DNA of 64,000 nt from Flaccisagitta enflata (GCA_965153355.1 OZ231127.1:34658001-34722000), one strand, 5' to 3'. Shown: positions 47,758 to 61,330, counted from the stretch's first letter. The notes: generated from the letters alone by a model not told the origin. Translations and numbers: made by a program.

Positions 47758-47985
47758 AAACTGCATTAAAAGATGTTTCATTTGGGACCAATCTCATTCC
47801 AATAGCTCAAACAGTTTAGAAATGAGAGCGGTTTAAAGATGGCATGACTTTTTTGAATTATCACAAGCTTAATTTTCTCTGCATTTTCGACAAAGACATA
47901 TTCCCTTCAAAATGATCTCATTTCTAAATGCCTAAAGCTACCGCAACGGGATTGGACGCAAATGAAAGATCTTTTGATGCAGTTT
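47758..47985. mobile_element. Small foldback MITE, family G
   Basis: Ends AAACTGCATTAAAAGATGTT and (minus reading) AAACTGCATCAAAAGATCTT pair, and the arms continue with TTTCATTTG and CCAATC. The inner parts carry TTTAGAAATGAGA on both arms. It is about 228 bp and shares AGATCTTTCA with the element at 22843. Confidence 0.72.
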
Positions 47986-48539
47986 CTGAATCTCACCAAT
48001 TTTTTTCCTTTATCTCATTTAAAAGTAAAGTTATTAATGAAAACAGGTGAACGAAGAATTATGATCAAGGTAGTGCTGTTGAGCTTCACAAGAGCGCACG
48101 TCATGAGACTGAATAGAATTATGCCTTATAATGAAGTTACCTTATTGCCTTGAAGGCGGCCATACCTTAATAGCGGGTGCGCTCGAGTGGCGCTCCACTG
48201 TATGAAAGTTGGACATCACTACTCAACCCCTATCTTTCCCAAGGATGAGAGCCTTTTGAAGCTCTCAATAGTTTTCATTCCGGATCGATCACATGTATAT
48301 CACAACTACCTTTGAATAGTAGTCAATGAGCATCTAAGCCTGTTTGGTGGTTTCAGTTTGGGTTTAGTGGGTGATCTGGTTGCATTTGTCATAATCTAAT
48401 GTAATATGTCAAGTGGAACAGTATCCCCCTATTTCTTAACTGAAAGCGCTTGTCCTCACTTGTTTCTCACTGTATTGGGGGGAATATTTCCGTTACCAGA
48501 TTTGGTTTCCTCACTAGAAAAGAATAAATCGTTGATTTT

Positions 48540-48567
48540 TTTGCTGTTGTTTTTGTTGTTGTTGTTT

Positions 48568-48663
<96 letters not shown>
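48540..48663 (+). repeat. (TTG)n microsatellite
   Basis: About 38 TTG units, T-run at the end. Confidence 0.97.
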
Positions 48664-48666
<3 letters not shown>

Positions 48667-48669
48667 TTT

Positions 48670-49377
48670 TTTTCCTTTGCGTTTAGCAACCGCGTTGTGG
48701 CTGTGCACGAGGTGGGAAGGAAAGACCGCGTTGGGAGCGAAGATAAATAATTCATGACTTCAGAGAAAGAAAAAAAAAAAACAAACAACGACAACAACAC
48801 AACAACAACAACAAAAACACTTGGCTTGCGCCACCATCAGGCGACCAGGACACACTCACCATTCACCACCGGAAAAAGAACCGCATCGGTCACGTCGGTC
48901 ATTTCAAGCGGGTACCAAAACTGCCAGTGACATCATGCGGTACTGCACTGGCCGGTAGTAGGCACATTCACACGCCATTCGTGGAACATTTGAGCTATGA
49001 CCACTAAAACGTAATAGAAAGGGAGCTCTCAATAATTATTAAAAGTAAGCTAATGAAATAGAAACAAAATAGCAATAACGCGATAGTGCGATGACGATTT
49101 GTGAGCAATAACGCTAATAAAACAGTGTCGCACGTCAATATCGAACAGAAATTCCCCTTCCTTTTTTTTTTACAAAAGCGATCATTTCATTATGTATTGT
49201 ACGGAATTGTGTAGTAGAATGTGGTGTTGTATTTTATACTGTACTTTTTATATCATACCATTTTTTACATCAGTATGTCATTTAAGTCTCAAAAAGTTAG
49301 CAATAAGCATGAGTTCATGACGCAGGTGCTTATATCCGAGCTCAATACTTGCGTGTATTTCGGTTTTGCGTGCGCCC
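48670..49377. other. Intergenic sequence, no recognised feature
   Basis: Unique sequence with a short A-run and CAA units near 48765-48815. Confidence 0.35.
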
Positions 49378-49816
49378 TTTTTGGGATGCGGCCCCAAAGG
49401 CTGATGACCAATGCTTTCACAGAAATTTCTCCACCCCCCCCCCTCTATCATCCTGAATCCCAATTCCAGCCTTTGGGGCCCCTATCCTCACCTTGAGGAA
49501 AATGATTAGCTTTGAGGCCTAAATCTAAGCCTCGAGGCCCACATCTTGGCCGTAAGGCTCAAATTGCAGTCTCTAGACACAAATCTTGGCCTCGTGGTAA
49601 AAATCAAAGCTTCACGGGCCAAATCCCAGCCTCAAAGCCCTGATATCCGTTTATGGTTCAAATTGTAGCCCAGAAGCCTCCATCACAACCCCATACAGAT
49701 CATTGGTCCATTAAAAGTCACCACCCCTCTCACTTTCTCGTTCCAACATTTAATAAATTTGGGCTATCGAGTACCACTGCACTGACCATCTAATGCTTTT
49801 GCAACTGTTGATAGTT
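49378..49816 (+). repeat. Family C element C6, old copy
   Basis: It starts TTTTTGGGATGCGGCCCCAA, AGGCTGATGACC. The core has about eight diverged units of the AGCCTCGAGGCCCACATCTT type. The right end reads GGGCTATCGAGTACCACTGC, TGACCATCTAATGCTTTTGC, AACTGTTGATAG, close to that of C1. Confidence 0.72.
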
Positions 49817-50058
49817 AACGCCTCCGCAGAATGCCGCTTTTTCTCTTTATTTGTTTTCGATCCCACGCCCACAAAGTTTTTTCATCCATACTTCCTCGTT
49901 TTTTTCTCCTCCCTCTATGCTGCTTCATTCCCCCCTTCTTTTGACTTTCGTCCTTTTGTTAACTTTTCAACGTTCATCGTTTTCTTTTTTTTTATTTCAC
50001 TCAGTCTTTCTTTCCTCCTATTTTCTCCATTTCTTCTTTGATGTGTTTGTCGTTCTTT

Positions 50059-50061
50059 TAT

Positions 50062-50145
<84 letters not shown>

Positions 50146-50153
50146 ATTTTTTT

Positions 50154-50209
<56 letters not shown>

Positions 50210-50212
50210 TTT
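50059..50212 (+). repeat. (TTTC)n microsatellite
   Basis: About 36 TTTC units with one ATTTTTTT interruption. Confidence 0.97.
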
Positions 50213-50451
50213 CTCTTTGCTTCGCGCGCGAATCATCGTTATTGAAGCCTCACCATCGCTGCCATGCCATTTATCGTTCGTCATAACGAAATTGACGTAG
50301 ATTCAAAACCGCGCTTCCGGTTATCATTTCTGCGTCATGACGAGAATGACGCAGTTTTCTAACCTCGCTTCCGGATGTTCAAGTTTTGCGTCACGCGAAG
50401 TGTCATGAGATTTAATGAGTCGTAAATTAGACGCTCAACCGCAGGTGCAGT

Positions 50452-50728
<277 letters not shown>

Positions 50729-51029
50729 CATGCGCGTGAGTGCTTGAGACTTGAGAGCGTTTATATGTGTGCGCATGAAACTGCGTAACATTCTAAAGAC
50801 GTAAGTGCGCACAGTGGTTCCAAAAAATAAAAAGTGCACTAAAATCCCAATTTTCTCATAGTGGCCTATTTCAGACACGGGAAATCCAATGGTGATGTTT
50901 AATTTTTTCTGTCACTTAAGGAAATCGCCTTAAGGGCATCTTAAAAATAGGTAAAAAATTTTCTTTTGAAAAAAATATATTTGTTTAGCCTAACTGTAGC
51001 CTAAGGGTTGCAATAAGTGGTAGCAGAAG

Positions 51030-51720
51030 TCATTTGTCCTCAGTAAAGGGTTTCATGGACGTAAAGGCGTGTTTAAGTCATTTTTCAGCAGTTTTTAGGG
51101 TCAAATGCCCATATTTTCCATGACAACACCCTATTGTGAGGCCAGAATAGAGTGTATCTATTTAAAATGCACCTTCCTTTAAATTTTCAGATTGGCCCTA
51201 CTCTTTTTCAAGCCTCAATGGTGTTTTAAAGCCATTTTTAAGCAGTTTTTAGGGTCAAATGCCCATTTTTTCAACGGCAATGCCCTATTGTGAGGCCAGA
51301 ATCAAGTGTATCTATTCAGAATACACCCTTCTGGAAATTTTCAGATTGACCCTACTCTCTTTCAAGCCTCAATGGTGTTTTTAAGCCCTTTTTCAGCTGT
51401 TTTTAGGGTCAAATGCTCATATTTTCAATGACAACGCCCTATAGTGAGGCCAGAATTGAGTGTATCTTTTAAGAATACACCTTCCTGTAAATTTTCAGAT
51501 TTGTCCTACTCTTTTTCAAACCTCAATGGTGTTATTAAGCCATTTTAAGCAGTTTTTAGGGTCAAATGCCCATTTTTTAAATAAAACAACCCCCTAGTGT
51601 GAAGCCACAATCAAGTGTATTTATTCATAATACACCCTTCTGGAAATTTTAAGATTAGCCATTTTTGAGATTGGCCATTTTTGAGCATTTTTTAGGGTCA
51701 AGTGCCCATATTTACAATAA
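51030..51720 (+). repeat. 154-bp tandem array, about 4.4 copies
   Basis: Landmarks TTTTTCAAGCCTCAATGGTG, AGTTTTTAGGGTCAAATGCC, ACGCCCTATAGTGAGGCCAG and ACACCTTCCTGTAAATTTTC recur at about 154-bp spacing. Copies differ by point changes, so this is an older array than the 91-bp satellite. Confidence 0.9.
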
Positions 51721-51774
51721 CAACAACACCCTACATTGAGCCAGAATGTTTTTTTAAAAATACGAATCGAAAAT

Positions 51775-51841
51775 GTTGTTGTTTTTGTTGTTGTAATTGT
51801 TGTTGTTGTTGTAATTGTAGTTGATGTAATTATTGTTGTAG

Positions 51842-51875
<34 letters not shown>

Positions 51876-52200
51876 AATTGTTGTTGTTGTAATCGTTGTT
51901 GTCGTAGTTGTTGTTGTTGTAATTGTTGTTGTAATTGTTGTTGTAATTGTTGTTGTCGTAGTTGTTGTAATTGTTGTTGTTGTAATTGTTGTTGCTGTTG
52001 TAATTCTTGTTGTTGTTGTAGTTGTTGCTGTTGTTGTCGTAGTCGTTATTGTTGTTGTAGTTGTAATCGTTAGTGTAGTTGTAATTGTTGTTGATGTTGA
52101 TGTTGCTGTTTTTCTTGTTGTTGTTGTTTTTCTTGTTTTGGTTGTTGTTGTTGTTGATGATTTTGCTGGCGTTGTTGTTGTCAGTCTTGTTGTTGTTTTC
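51775..52200 (+). repeat. Imperfect (TTG)n / (TTGTAA)n array
   Basis: TTG triplets with frequent TAA, TCG and TAG changes. Frames read as Val or Thr/Ile repeats. Confidence 0.92.
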
Positions 52201-52330
52201 ACCTTGGTGTACTTATATTGTATTTTCTGTATTTATTATTAAGTTGCTATTTGTTGTAAAGCGAGTAAGTGGAGTGAGCGGAGTGATTGGCTCAAGTGAA
52301 CAAACATATCAAGCGACCTAGTGAACTGTT

Positions 52331-52490
52331 AACAAGGCTGGATACACGGCCTTCACCAGTTGCAGATGGGTGGGCAGGGGCGCTTTTCACACTTTCCAAC
52401 TTGATCATCGTAGACCGATATACTAACAGATGGATGGATGGATGGATGGACGGACACACAAAGCCTCTTATAGAGTCGCTAGTCCGTTGA
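52331..52490 (-). repeat. Family A element, subtype D
   Basis: AACAAGGCTGGATACACGGC, GTTGCAGATGGGTGGGCAGG, a GGAT tract (GATG units), ACAAAGCCTCTTATAGAGTC and a decayed hairpin GTCGCTAGTCCGTTG. Confidence 0.82.
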
Positions 52491-52841
52491 AAAGGAGCAC
52501 TTTGAGCAAACAAACGGAGTGAGCGTCCAAGTGGCCCATTAAATACTTGGTAATCTTTGACTAGAAACGCGACCAAATCCTGATTTATATATCTATCCAT
52601 CCATTTAAAGAGAGTAGTGAAAATGACAGACAGACATTGCGTCATAGGGCAATTAAAATTCTTTATCTGAGCTTCCTTAGTTCAAGATTAAAGCTTTCAT
52701 GTTTCTGTGTAAGACAACATTTCACACCTTGACATATTGCTGTGACGGCGACTAAACATTGGCGGTTTCCTCGCTTTCTGGCCTCAAGTGAAAAAAATGT
52801 TTGCTAAAACAAATAAGAAGTGAATTCTTTATAGCAAAGGC

Positions 52842-53212
<371 letters not shown>

Positions 53213-53410
53213 TTTCTTCCCTGCATCAACAGCGATCAAAATCTCTTCGGCGTGCACAGTTGAAACGTTACATAATGAAAACTGCCATAGATCCACTACA
53301 CATAATGCAAAAATCAGCACTAAAACGATTTTCTGAATGGCGTGACCATGGTAACGCGATAACAAACATAAGCATCGAATGACTTGAGTCAAGAAAAGAT
53401 GTTTAGGTCT
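53213..53410 (+). repeat. Repeat F, copy 2
   Basis: CTTCCCTGCATCAACAGCGA, ACTAAAACGATTTTCTGAAT, GGCGTGACCATGGTAACGCG and TGACTTGAGTCAAGAAAAGA match the copy at 33708-33905. An open frame through the array and this repeat is not a gene. Confidence 0.82.
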
Positions 53411-54205
53411 CCAGTCATTTTCCCGCCAAAAACAGGAACTGATTTTTTTTGTTTTCATTTTTTTCAAAACGCGTTGAGTTGCGAGCAAAAATGATTTTAC
53501 TAGGCAACTCCCACCAATATACCGAAGCATAAGAACAGGCCAAAACTTTTACCAAATTTTACCATTTCCATTGAGAGAGATATAAACATAAAAGAGCGAT
53601 ATTTGTTGCATTTTTGTGGGATTGCGTAGCTACTCAAGCTTGAGCCCTTCTCAGGTGATGAACCATGTCATTACCTTTCATTTGGTACCATGCATGAAAC
53701 TTTTCTTGGAACACTGCCGTGAAGGGCATAAAAACAAACTTCTGCATTGGGTGAATAAAGCGAAAACTAAAAATCATTTTCTCTTTCAACGGGGACGAGT
53801 TCAAGAATGAAATTGGTACAGAATGAAACAGCATGACACGTTTAGTCATATCATGCCATAAAAAAAATTCCAAAAATAACCCACCACTGATTTCAGAAAT
53901 ATTATAAATGAACGACTGTGGTGCGGTGAGTAATTAGTACAGTTCATGTGTACACGTGCAAAGCCTCATCTGTAGCCGCGTGTTATTAGAGAATCGATAA
54001 CATTTCAAGGAATAGAAAGCTTTGATCCCTCCATTTTCTTTTTTTCTTTTTTTACCCAACGCCTGCTCACCACCGTCTTGAATCTAGATGGTTTATGCTC
54101 AAATTCGTCATTTCCGTTAGTCAACATCTGACATTCAAAAGCAGTTTCTTTAGTTGCGTCCTCGCGTCTCAATGACACGATTTTTTGGCGTTTGCGGTTG
54201 GTTTT
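53411..54205. other. Intergenic sequence, no recognised feature
   Basis: Unique sequence. Nothing supported. Confidence 0.35.
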
Positions 54206-54262
54206 TAGTCGCACGTCTGTATAACCCGCTCTGCCGGTTGGTCCATGCGTCCGTCACCCTCA
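54206..54262 (+). repeat. Family A left-end fragment
   Basis: TTTTTAGTCGCACGTCTGTA, TAACCCGCTCTGCCGGTTGG, CGTCCGTCACC. It lacks the rest of the element. Confidence 0.65.
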
Positions 54263-54625
54263 GTAATCGGCGGAAATACAATGGAGTTTGCAAGTAAACT
54301 CCACAAATGCGGTTTTCAATTTCTGGTCTTAGGGTCAAATACGAGTTCTATGAACACAATTATAGTTTTCCTTCACAACATCAAAAATAGCAATTGAGAG
54401 CATATGTAATGTATGAACGCACCAACAGACAGACCAACCAATGTAAGGCCCAACTATTGAAAAAATAACCCTCTTTAAAAGTTGTAAAAATGCTTTTCCA
54501 AGCAAGATTGGGTTACGCATTGTGTGATATTTGATCTGTGTGATGCGTGCCTGGTGATCTGTGTCTCATTAAAAAAGGACCTGCTTTCTTTCCTTACCTC
54601 ACGCGTTTAGCGTGCCGTGTGTTTG

Positions 54626-54654
54626 TGACGTCATCGTTGTTTCTGATATAAATA
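54626..54654 (+). promoter_or_regulatory. CRE plus TATA core promoter of the plus-strand gene
   Basis: A perfect palindromic CRE, TGACGTCA, at 54626-54633 lies 13 bp before TATAAATA at 54647-54654. A start site would be expected near 54675-54682. GTAAGT follows at 54703, as expected for a short non-coding first exon. CREs bind CREB/ATF-type bZIP factors, so cAMP or stress control is a reasonable inference. Confidence 0.6.
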
Positions 54655-54676
54655 CCTGAGCGAGCCTTTGCAAGTC

Positions 54677-54702
54677 GAGAGTTGCGTTTGGGAGCGCTAA
54701 GT
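54677..54702 (+). other. Candidate non-coding first exon
   Basis: About 25 nt from the predicted start site to the donor GTGTAAGTATT. It contains no ATG. The best next acceptor is CTCTCAG at 57591-57597. Confidence 0.4.
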
Positions 54703-54708
54703 GTAAGT

Positions 54709-55155
54709 ATTGATGTTGCTTTTTGATATACAAACGTTGCCTATTGATATTGACCGTTGCTAATTGATATTAGACGCATTTATCTCTTTCTCCAATGTAC
54801 TAAAGAGTGTTCTTTTGTCAAACTCAGGTTCTGACGATGTTATAATGTGGCTTTGTACAATAGAGGCTTTTATCATTTGATCTCGAGTTGGTTTTATTCG
54901 CGTACTCTCCAAGTCAGTCCAAAGAAAGATATTACACATTGAGACTTGTTATGTTATAAAATGCTAGATTTCCGTAAGCCATAGAACCTTACAGTCACAG
55001 AAGCATTTTATGACGTTTTGTATTTAAAATAGAGATAAATTTTGTTGAAAGAAAGAACTTGTAATAAAAAAACTACCAAGTAAGATCAAAAGACAACCGC
55101 ATTGACGGAGTTTTCTTTGTACTTTATTCTATTTCCAAAAAAAAGCCTAATTGAG
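54709..55155. other. First intron, no recognised feature
   Basis: It begins with short TGATATTGACCGTTGC-type repeats (about 54735-54775). The rest is unique. Confidence 0.35.
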
Positions 55156-55300
55156 GTGCGTGCCGTCCGCGTTAGCCTTTTTGGCGTTATGGGCGGTTTT
55201 TGCGTTACTGCTCCTGCCCAAATGCTTGGGTAAGCCCTTTTCGTCACTGCCCCTGCCCACTCGCACGTGACTTCGGTAGCCGTTCAGCCGGCCTTGTTTG
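55156..55300 (+). repeat. Family A element, degraded left end
   Basis: GTGCGTGCCGTCCGCGTTAG, CTGCTCCTGCCCAAATGCTT, CTGCCCCTGCCCACTCGCAC and AGCCGTTCAGCCGGCCTTGT. The hairpin is missing. Confidence 0.75.
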
Positions 55301-56838
<1,538 letters not shown>

Positions 56839-57597
56839 TAAAATCAAAGGGGGTTGATGAAAAAAGGCGAAAAGGCAAAACAGACGAATTCTTTGACAAC
56901 AGAACAAATAAAGGAAATAATTCAAGCGAAAAAAATAAAAGAATAACGAAGACATATTTGAAACATCGTGACAAAATCTCGCGTAGACAAAGAAGGAAAG
57001 GGAAGTCGATCGTGAATTATGTCCTGATAGTGACAGCGAAGAATACACAAATATAAGTTATCACACCCCCTCTCATGATTAGGCAACTGGGTAGATGATC
57101 ATAATTGAGTGTAAAAATTGAATAGGAAGGGCTGAAATTTGACACAAAGATATAGCTCAAATAGAATTTTCAGAGACGGAGGCCAAAAACAGTATCTGAG
57201 CTTTATGAAAAGGTCAGAAATTCGAATCCAGAGCTGATTTTGCCATTACAGTTGTTGAATTAGTTGGAAATCTTTGCTTAACGAGTGGTCACATTGAAAT
57301 GAAACCATAACAGCGAAATAGCCGTAAAACCTGCGCATGCTTCTTTAGTCGTTTACAGTGAATTGATCGGGGGAAGGCAAAACGACTGAGCAAATTCAGA
57401 AACAATTTTTTTTTTACTGCCAAGATAGAAGAGCGGAACAAAATCTAATTGCTAGCTCCGAGCTAATTTACCCAACGTTCATGGAAAAGGAACGATTATG
57501 ATAGGTAGATCAGTATTTCTACACGAAAGCAACTATCCCTTTATGTCAGTTCGTCTTTATAAAAAGTTACGTTCAATTGATGGTGTTGCACTCTCAG
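56839..57597. other. Intron sequence, no recognised feature
   Basis: Unique AT-rich sequence ending in the acceptor TGTTGCACTCTCAG. Confidence 0.35.
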
Positions 57598-57620
57598 CTT
57601 ATTGATAATGAACCTTAAAG
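57598..57620 (+). CDS. Plus-strand gene: candidate start exon
   Basis: After the acceptor TGTTGCACTCTCAG (ends 57597) a 23-nt exon carries ATG at 57608-57610 and reads Met-Asn-Leu-Lys plus one base G. The donor is GTAAATG at 57621. The next exon starts with AA, completing GAA (Glu). The implied intron (57621-57657) is only 37 nt, which is very short. Without removing it the ATG frame hits a stop. If this is wrong, the true start exon lies elsewhere upstream and must end in the same phase. Confidence 0.45.
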
Positions 57621-57657
57621 GTAAATGCGTTCTATTTGGTTATCACTTTGGAATTAG

Positions 57658-57944
57658 AATTGACGCGCTCGTTGAGCGAAGAGACGCTCACGGGCTCGGA
57701 ACATGAGGATGGTGACGAAGATTTGGATGCGACTTTTCCTCAATCGCACAACGTCCGTTTTGCAATTCGAATCGATACACGCGGTTCAGACGGAAACCAT
57801 TCTTCGACCGAATCGATGTCCGATCCACAGTCATTGGCCACAAGTACACACACTACTAACATAACAGCTACAGATTCCCAGACCAATGATTTACCAGAAA
57901 CAAGTTTTCCCGCCGCAAGTTCAGCAATCGAACAGCAAGTATTG
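57658..57944 (+). CDS. Plus-strand gene exon: acidic Ser/Thr-rich region
   Basis: The acceptor CTTTGGAATTAG ends at 57657 and the donor GTGAGA starts at 57945. The 287-nt exon gives residues about 5-100 of the model: LTRSLSEETLTGSEHEDGDE, then FAIRIDTRGSDG, then a Ser/Thr/Asn-rich tail ending SSAIEQQVL. It is probably disordered, and no domain was recognised. Balanced codon use and GC content above the flanking introns support coding. Confidence 0.65.
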
Positions 57945-58054
57945 GTGAGAAAAAAATCGAGTAATTGTTTTAATGGAGCATATTAATTTTCATATCAATT
58001 TTTAGGATTAACACATGATTTTAAAAAAGACGCAATTGATAGTAACGTGAGAGT

Positions 58055-58142
58055 GGGGAGGGTCATGTACACAGCAGCCCTTTTAGTCTTGGGGCTGGGG
58101 AGGGTCATGTTCACAGCAGCCCTTTTGGTCTTGGGGCTGGGG
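58055..58142 (+). repeat. 42-bp direct repeat, two copies
   Basis: GGTCATGTACACAGCAGCCC, TTTTAGTCTTGGGGCTGGGG is repeated almost exactly. Intronic. Confidence 0.9.
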
Positions 58143-58261
58143 CAATGGCGATAGGACGATGTTTAAGTGTTATGGACACACCGACTGACCCCGTGATCTT
58201 AAGTATCGCGTGCACGGTATTAATGAATATTGATTGTGATTGAAATTTTTGGGTTAAACAG

Positions 58262-58383
58262 CGATCACAAGAGATTCCTCGTATCGTCCCGTGTTCATCA
58301 AATACGAAGCAAGCTGCTTTTGCTGTTGCCGCAAGTGGCGCGTTCTGGGTTGAGCGAGGATTGGAAGCAGTCAATGAAACCAC
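58262..58383 (+). CDS. Plus-strand gene exon, 122 nt
   Basis: The acceptor GGTTAAACAG ends at 58261 and the donor GTAAGG starts at 58384. Entered in phase 0 it reads RSQEIPRIVPCSSNTKQAAF, AVAASGAFWVERGLEAVNET and leaves two bases (AC). The stretch around AVAASGAFWV is mildly hydrophobic but too short to be called a membrane segment. Another plus frame is also open here and was set aside because its phases do not fit the neighbours. Confidence 0.6.
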
Positions 58384-58583
58384 GTAAGGAACAAATGAAC
58401 ATTTCCTCCAAAAACTTCTATGGTGAGACTGGCGGTTTACATCGATCAGGTTCTCAAAAGAAAGATTTCATGGATGGATGGATAAATGAATGAATGATTG
58501 AATGAATGAGCAACGATGACAACTACAGTTTTCATGATGACAGCGATGATTTTACAATAACAATGATGATGATGCAGACGATA

Positions 58584-59230
58584 ACAGGTGGTCAAAAAGT
58601 AATCATGCAAAAATCTTTTTTTTACTTTAGATAGTTTTATTATATTAAAAAAAATAATTCATTTAAAAAAATCAAATTGATTTAATGTAATAAGTGAAAT
58701 ACAAAAAATATGAAAAAACAAAATTTTAAAAAAATCATTTTAAAAAAATGAAATAATTGTTTATTTTGAAAACACACATGAGATTATGAATATCAAATTG
58801 AATAAAAAGATTTTGTTTGTCCTGTTCCTTTTTCAGTTTCATCTTTTTATTTTCAAAATTTCAGTTACAAGAGATATAGGCAGACATAAGATAGATAAAA
58901 AAAAACAGTAGAGTAGCAAATAGTAAAAAATCAAAGCAGTCAAATATTTAAATAAGTTTTGTTCAAACACAGAATTTTACACCTCGCCATTTAAGTTTGT
59001 TTGTGTATCTGAAATTTTTTACCTTTTTCTTTTTTTTTTTGTAGTATAGGTCTTAGTAAGGTATTTAGCCCTAAAGCTTGTTTGTTAATGATTGGAGTAA
59101 TAAGTATAAATTATAGTATGTAAAAATTTCTTGTACGAATATATTTTAGTTAATTAAATAAGAATTATTAATCTAAATATATTTTATAAAGCATGTAAAA
59201 AAACACGGTTACTTTTTTTTGACCACCCGT
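58584..59230. mobile_element. Tc1/mariner-type MITE in an intron
   Basis: The left end ACAGGTGGTCAAAAAGTAAT and the right end (minus reading) ACGGGTGGTCAAAAAAAAGT are flanked by TA at 58582-58583 and 59231-59232. It is 647 bp, strongly AT-rich and non-coding. The flanks are GATGAT-type simple sequence. Confidence 0.82.
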
Positions 59231-59408
59231 TATTTTGATTTTGAAGAAAATAACAATCATAATGATAATGATGATGACGCTGTCAACGACGATGATAGGA
59301 ATGATGATTATGGGAATGTTATTGTAGATTTTGATGATATCAATGAATGTGTTACCGACTAACCAACCACCCGACCGCCCAACCAACCAACAGACGCAGC
59401 CAAGATAG

Positions 59409-59719
59409 AGATGCGAGGATGCATCTAAAAATGAATCATTCTAATAGGTCGTTACGACTGAAGATTAGCAAGCGCCTTCGAAAACAGCACGTGAATCTGC
59501 GACGACGCATTCGGAACAAGAAGCATTGGAAGAAAAACAGTCGGGAAATCTTTCTGTTACACATCCTTCCCGATGAGTTCGACGCTGATTTGTCCACCAT
59601 CGTCATCGAGGAGGAGAATGAAACTGATCCACAAACGCGACAGTACCGCACTCAAATCGACGACCTTCAACGAAGTCTGCTTACCAATAAAGGCGGCTCT
59701 CGCCGACCGGAAAAAAGTC
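59409..59719 (+). CDS. Plus-strand gene exon: basic region then acidic helix
   Basis: The acceptor GCAGCCAAGATAG ends at 59408. In-frame alternatives CAG at 59392-59399 would add up to about 5 codons. The first base completes ACA (Thr). It reads DARMHLKMNHSNRSLRLKIS, a strongly basic stretch (KRLRKQHVNLRRRIRNKKHW), then FLLHILPDEFDADLSTIVIE, then a helix YRTQIDDLQRSLL. The basic cluster could bind nucleic acid or act as a nuclear signal (inference). The donor GTAAAT at 59720 leaves one base, C. Confidence 0.6.
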
Positions 59720-59845
59720 GTAAATGGGAGTCTCTTTTTCAGTGCATGTTCTTCTGTGTGCATCTCATGATGTCTGGTTGACTGCTTGCCTGTTTTTGTC
59801 ATTTAATCTGTCTCTCTGTCTCTTTTTTCATCTTCCTTTGTCTTT

Positions 59846-60124
<279 letters not shown>

Positions 60125-60620
60125 CGTGTGTGTGTGAAATTGTGTATGTGTGGGGGGTGTGTGAGTCTCTCTCTCTAGCTTTCGCTTTCTCTTTCCCTTT
60201 ATATTGTCTTTCTCTCTCTCTCACTCTTTTTCTCTCTCAGGCAGAGTATAATGCAAAAGCTAGCGTCATAAAAGTTAGGGCCAATTTCTGTAACATCTTG
60301 ACTCTTCTCTCTTGTTACATGGGGCTGAAAAATAGAATCAGGGAAAAATATCGATTTTTGAAAAAATGCGAAAAAATATTAAAAGATTCAAAAATTCATA
60401 GCGCCAAAACTGATGATCGTAGAGACTTCTGGTTGGCGCCATTTGAAAGAGAAAAATAAGCTCTTTCTTAGCTATGAATATAAAAAAATGTATCATCCCA
60501 GCCCCAAAATGACCCAACTTCCTAAAATTGCCGCAAACCGAAAATGGAAAACTTTATTTCCCCCCTACGTTTCAAAAAGTCGAATTACGTAATTCGACTT
60601 TTTTCCAACTATGCAAAAAG

Positions 60621-61330
60621 AATTGGAGAAGAATGGCGAGGAGCGGCAGCGCATCTTGAAGGAGACGGATAGCGTCATGAAGGAGCGCGAGCAGGAGCAG
60701 GAACGCATCTTGAAGGAGTCAGCGAGCGCCAAGAAGGAGCACGAGAAGGAGCGGGAGCGCGCTTTGAAGGAGTCGGCGAGCGTCATGAAGGAGCGCGAGG
60801 AGGAGCGGCAGAGGGCTAACGAATGCATGCGCCAAAACTCATTCTTGGTCAATCACATCGCTGCCATGCAATCTGCAGTTACTCAGCGCCAGCAAGAAGT
60901 TGACCACCTTCGTGCTGATAATGAACGATTACGTCGGGAGCAGGAACAATCGCTGAAACCTTTGGGTGTCAAACGACTTTCTCAATGCGGTCCCGATTCT
61001 ATCACAAAGACGAAGCAAGCCTACAGAAAGCAGTTTGGCGAACAAATTGATAAGTTTGGGGAGAAGAGAGGATTAGTTCTTGAAAAGATGGTTCTCAAGG
61101 ACTCGGAAAACGGCGAGCGCCTCGATGTCAACATGAATCCTCCGCCCACATACGAAAACTTGGATCCTTATCAACGGAAGCAGGTTGAGAACTTGTTGAG
61201 TTGGAAGGACAGCGAGAGGCTTGCCGATGATGGTTACGCCAAATTGCGGAACGTTGCTGATGTGCCTTGCTCTAAACATGTCAAAGCTCACGAGACCGAT
61301 CTCAATGGTCAAATTGGGAAAATTACGACG
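60621..61330 (+). CDS. Plus-strand gene exon: coiled coil with 18-residue repeats
   Basis: This is the best coding stretch in the window. Entered through the acceptor ATGCAAAAAG (ends 60620), AA completes CAA (Gln). Alternatively translation could start at the ATG at 60611. It gives about 236 residues: LEKNGEERQR, three copies of an 18-residue charged repeat (60650-60811, RILKESASAKKEHEKERE type), and a coiled coil to about NERLRREQEQSLKPLG. A conserved-looking tail follows with GVKRLSQCGPDSITKTKQAY, FGEKRGLVLEKMVLKDSENG, PPPTYENLDPYQ and LSWKDSERLADDGYAKLRNV. From memory the tail resembles uncharacterised, often multicopy proteins of marine invertebrates (possibly mobile-element derived), but this is a weak recollection. 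The donor GTAATT at 61331 is phase 0. Confidence 0.78.

Noticed and set aside
58111-58383. Minus-strand 90-codon frame opposite the exon at 58262-58383
   Set aside because: It has no splice signals of its own. The plus strand has an acceptor, a donor and matching phases.
59455-59580. Alternative exon reading Gln-Ala-Pro-Ser-Lys after an AG at 59465
   Set aside because: It soon meets a stop, and its phase does not fit the exon ending at 58383, whereas the frame chosen does.
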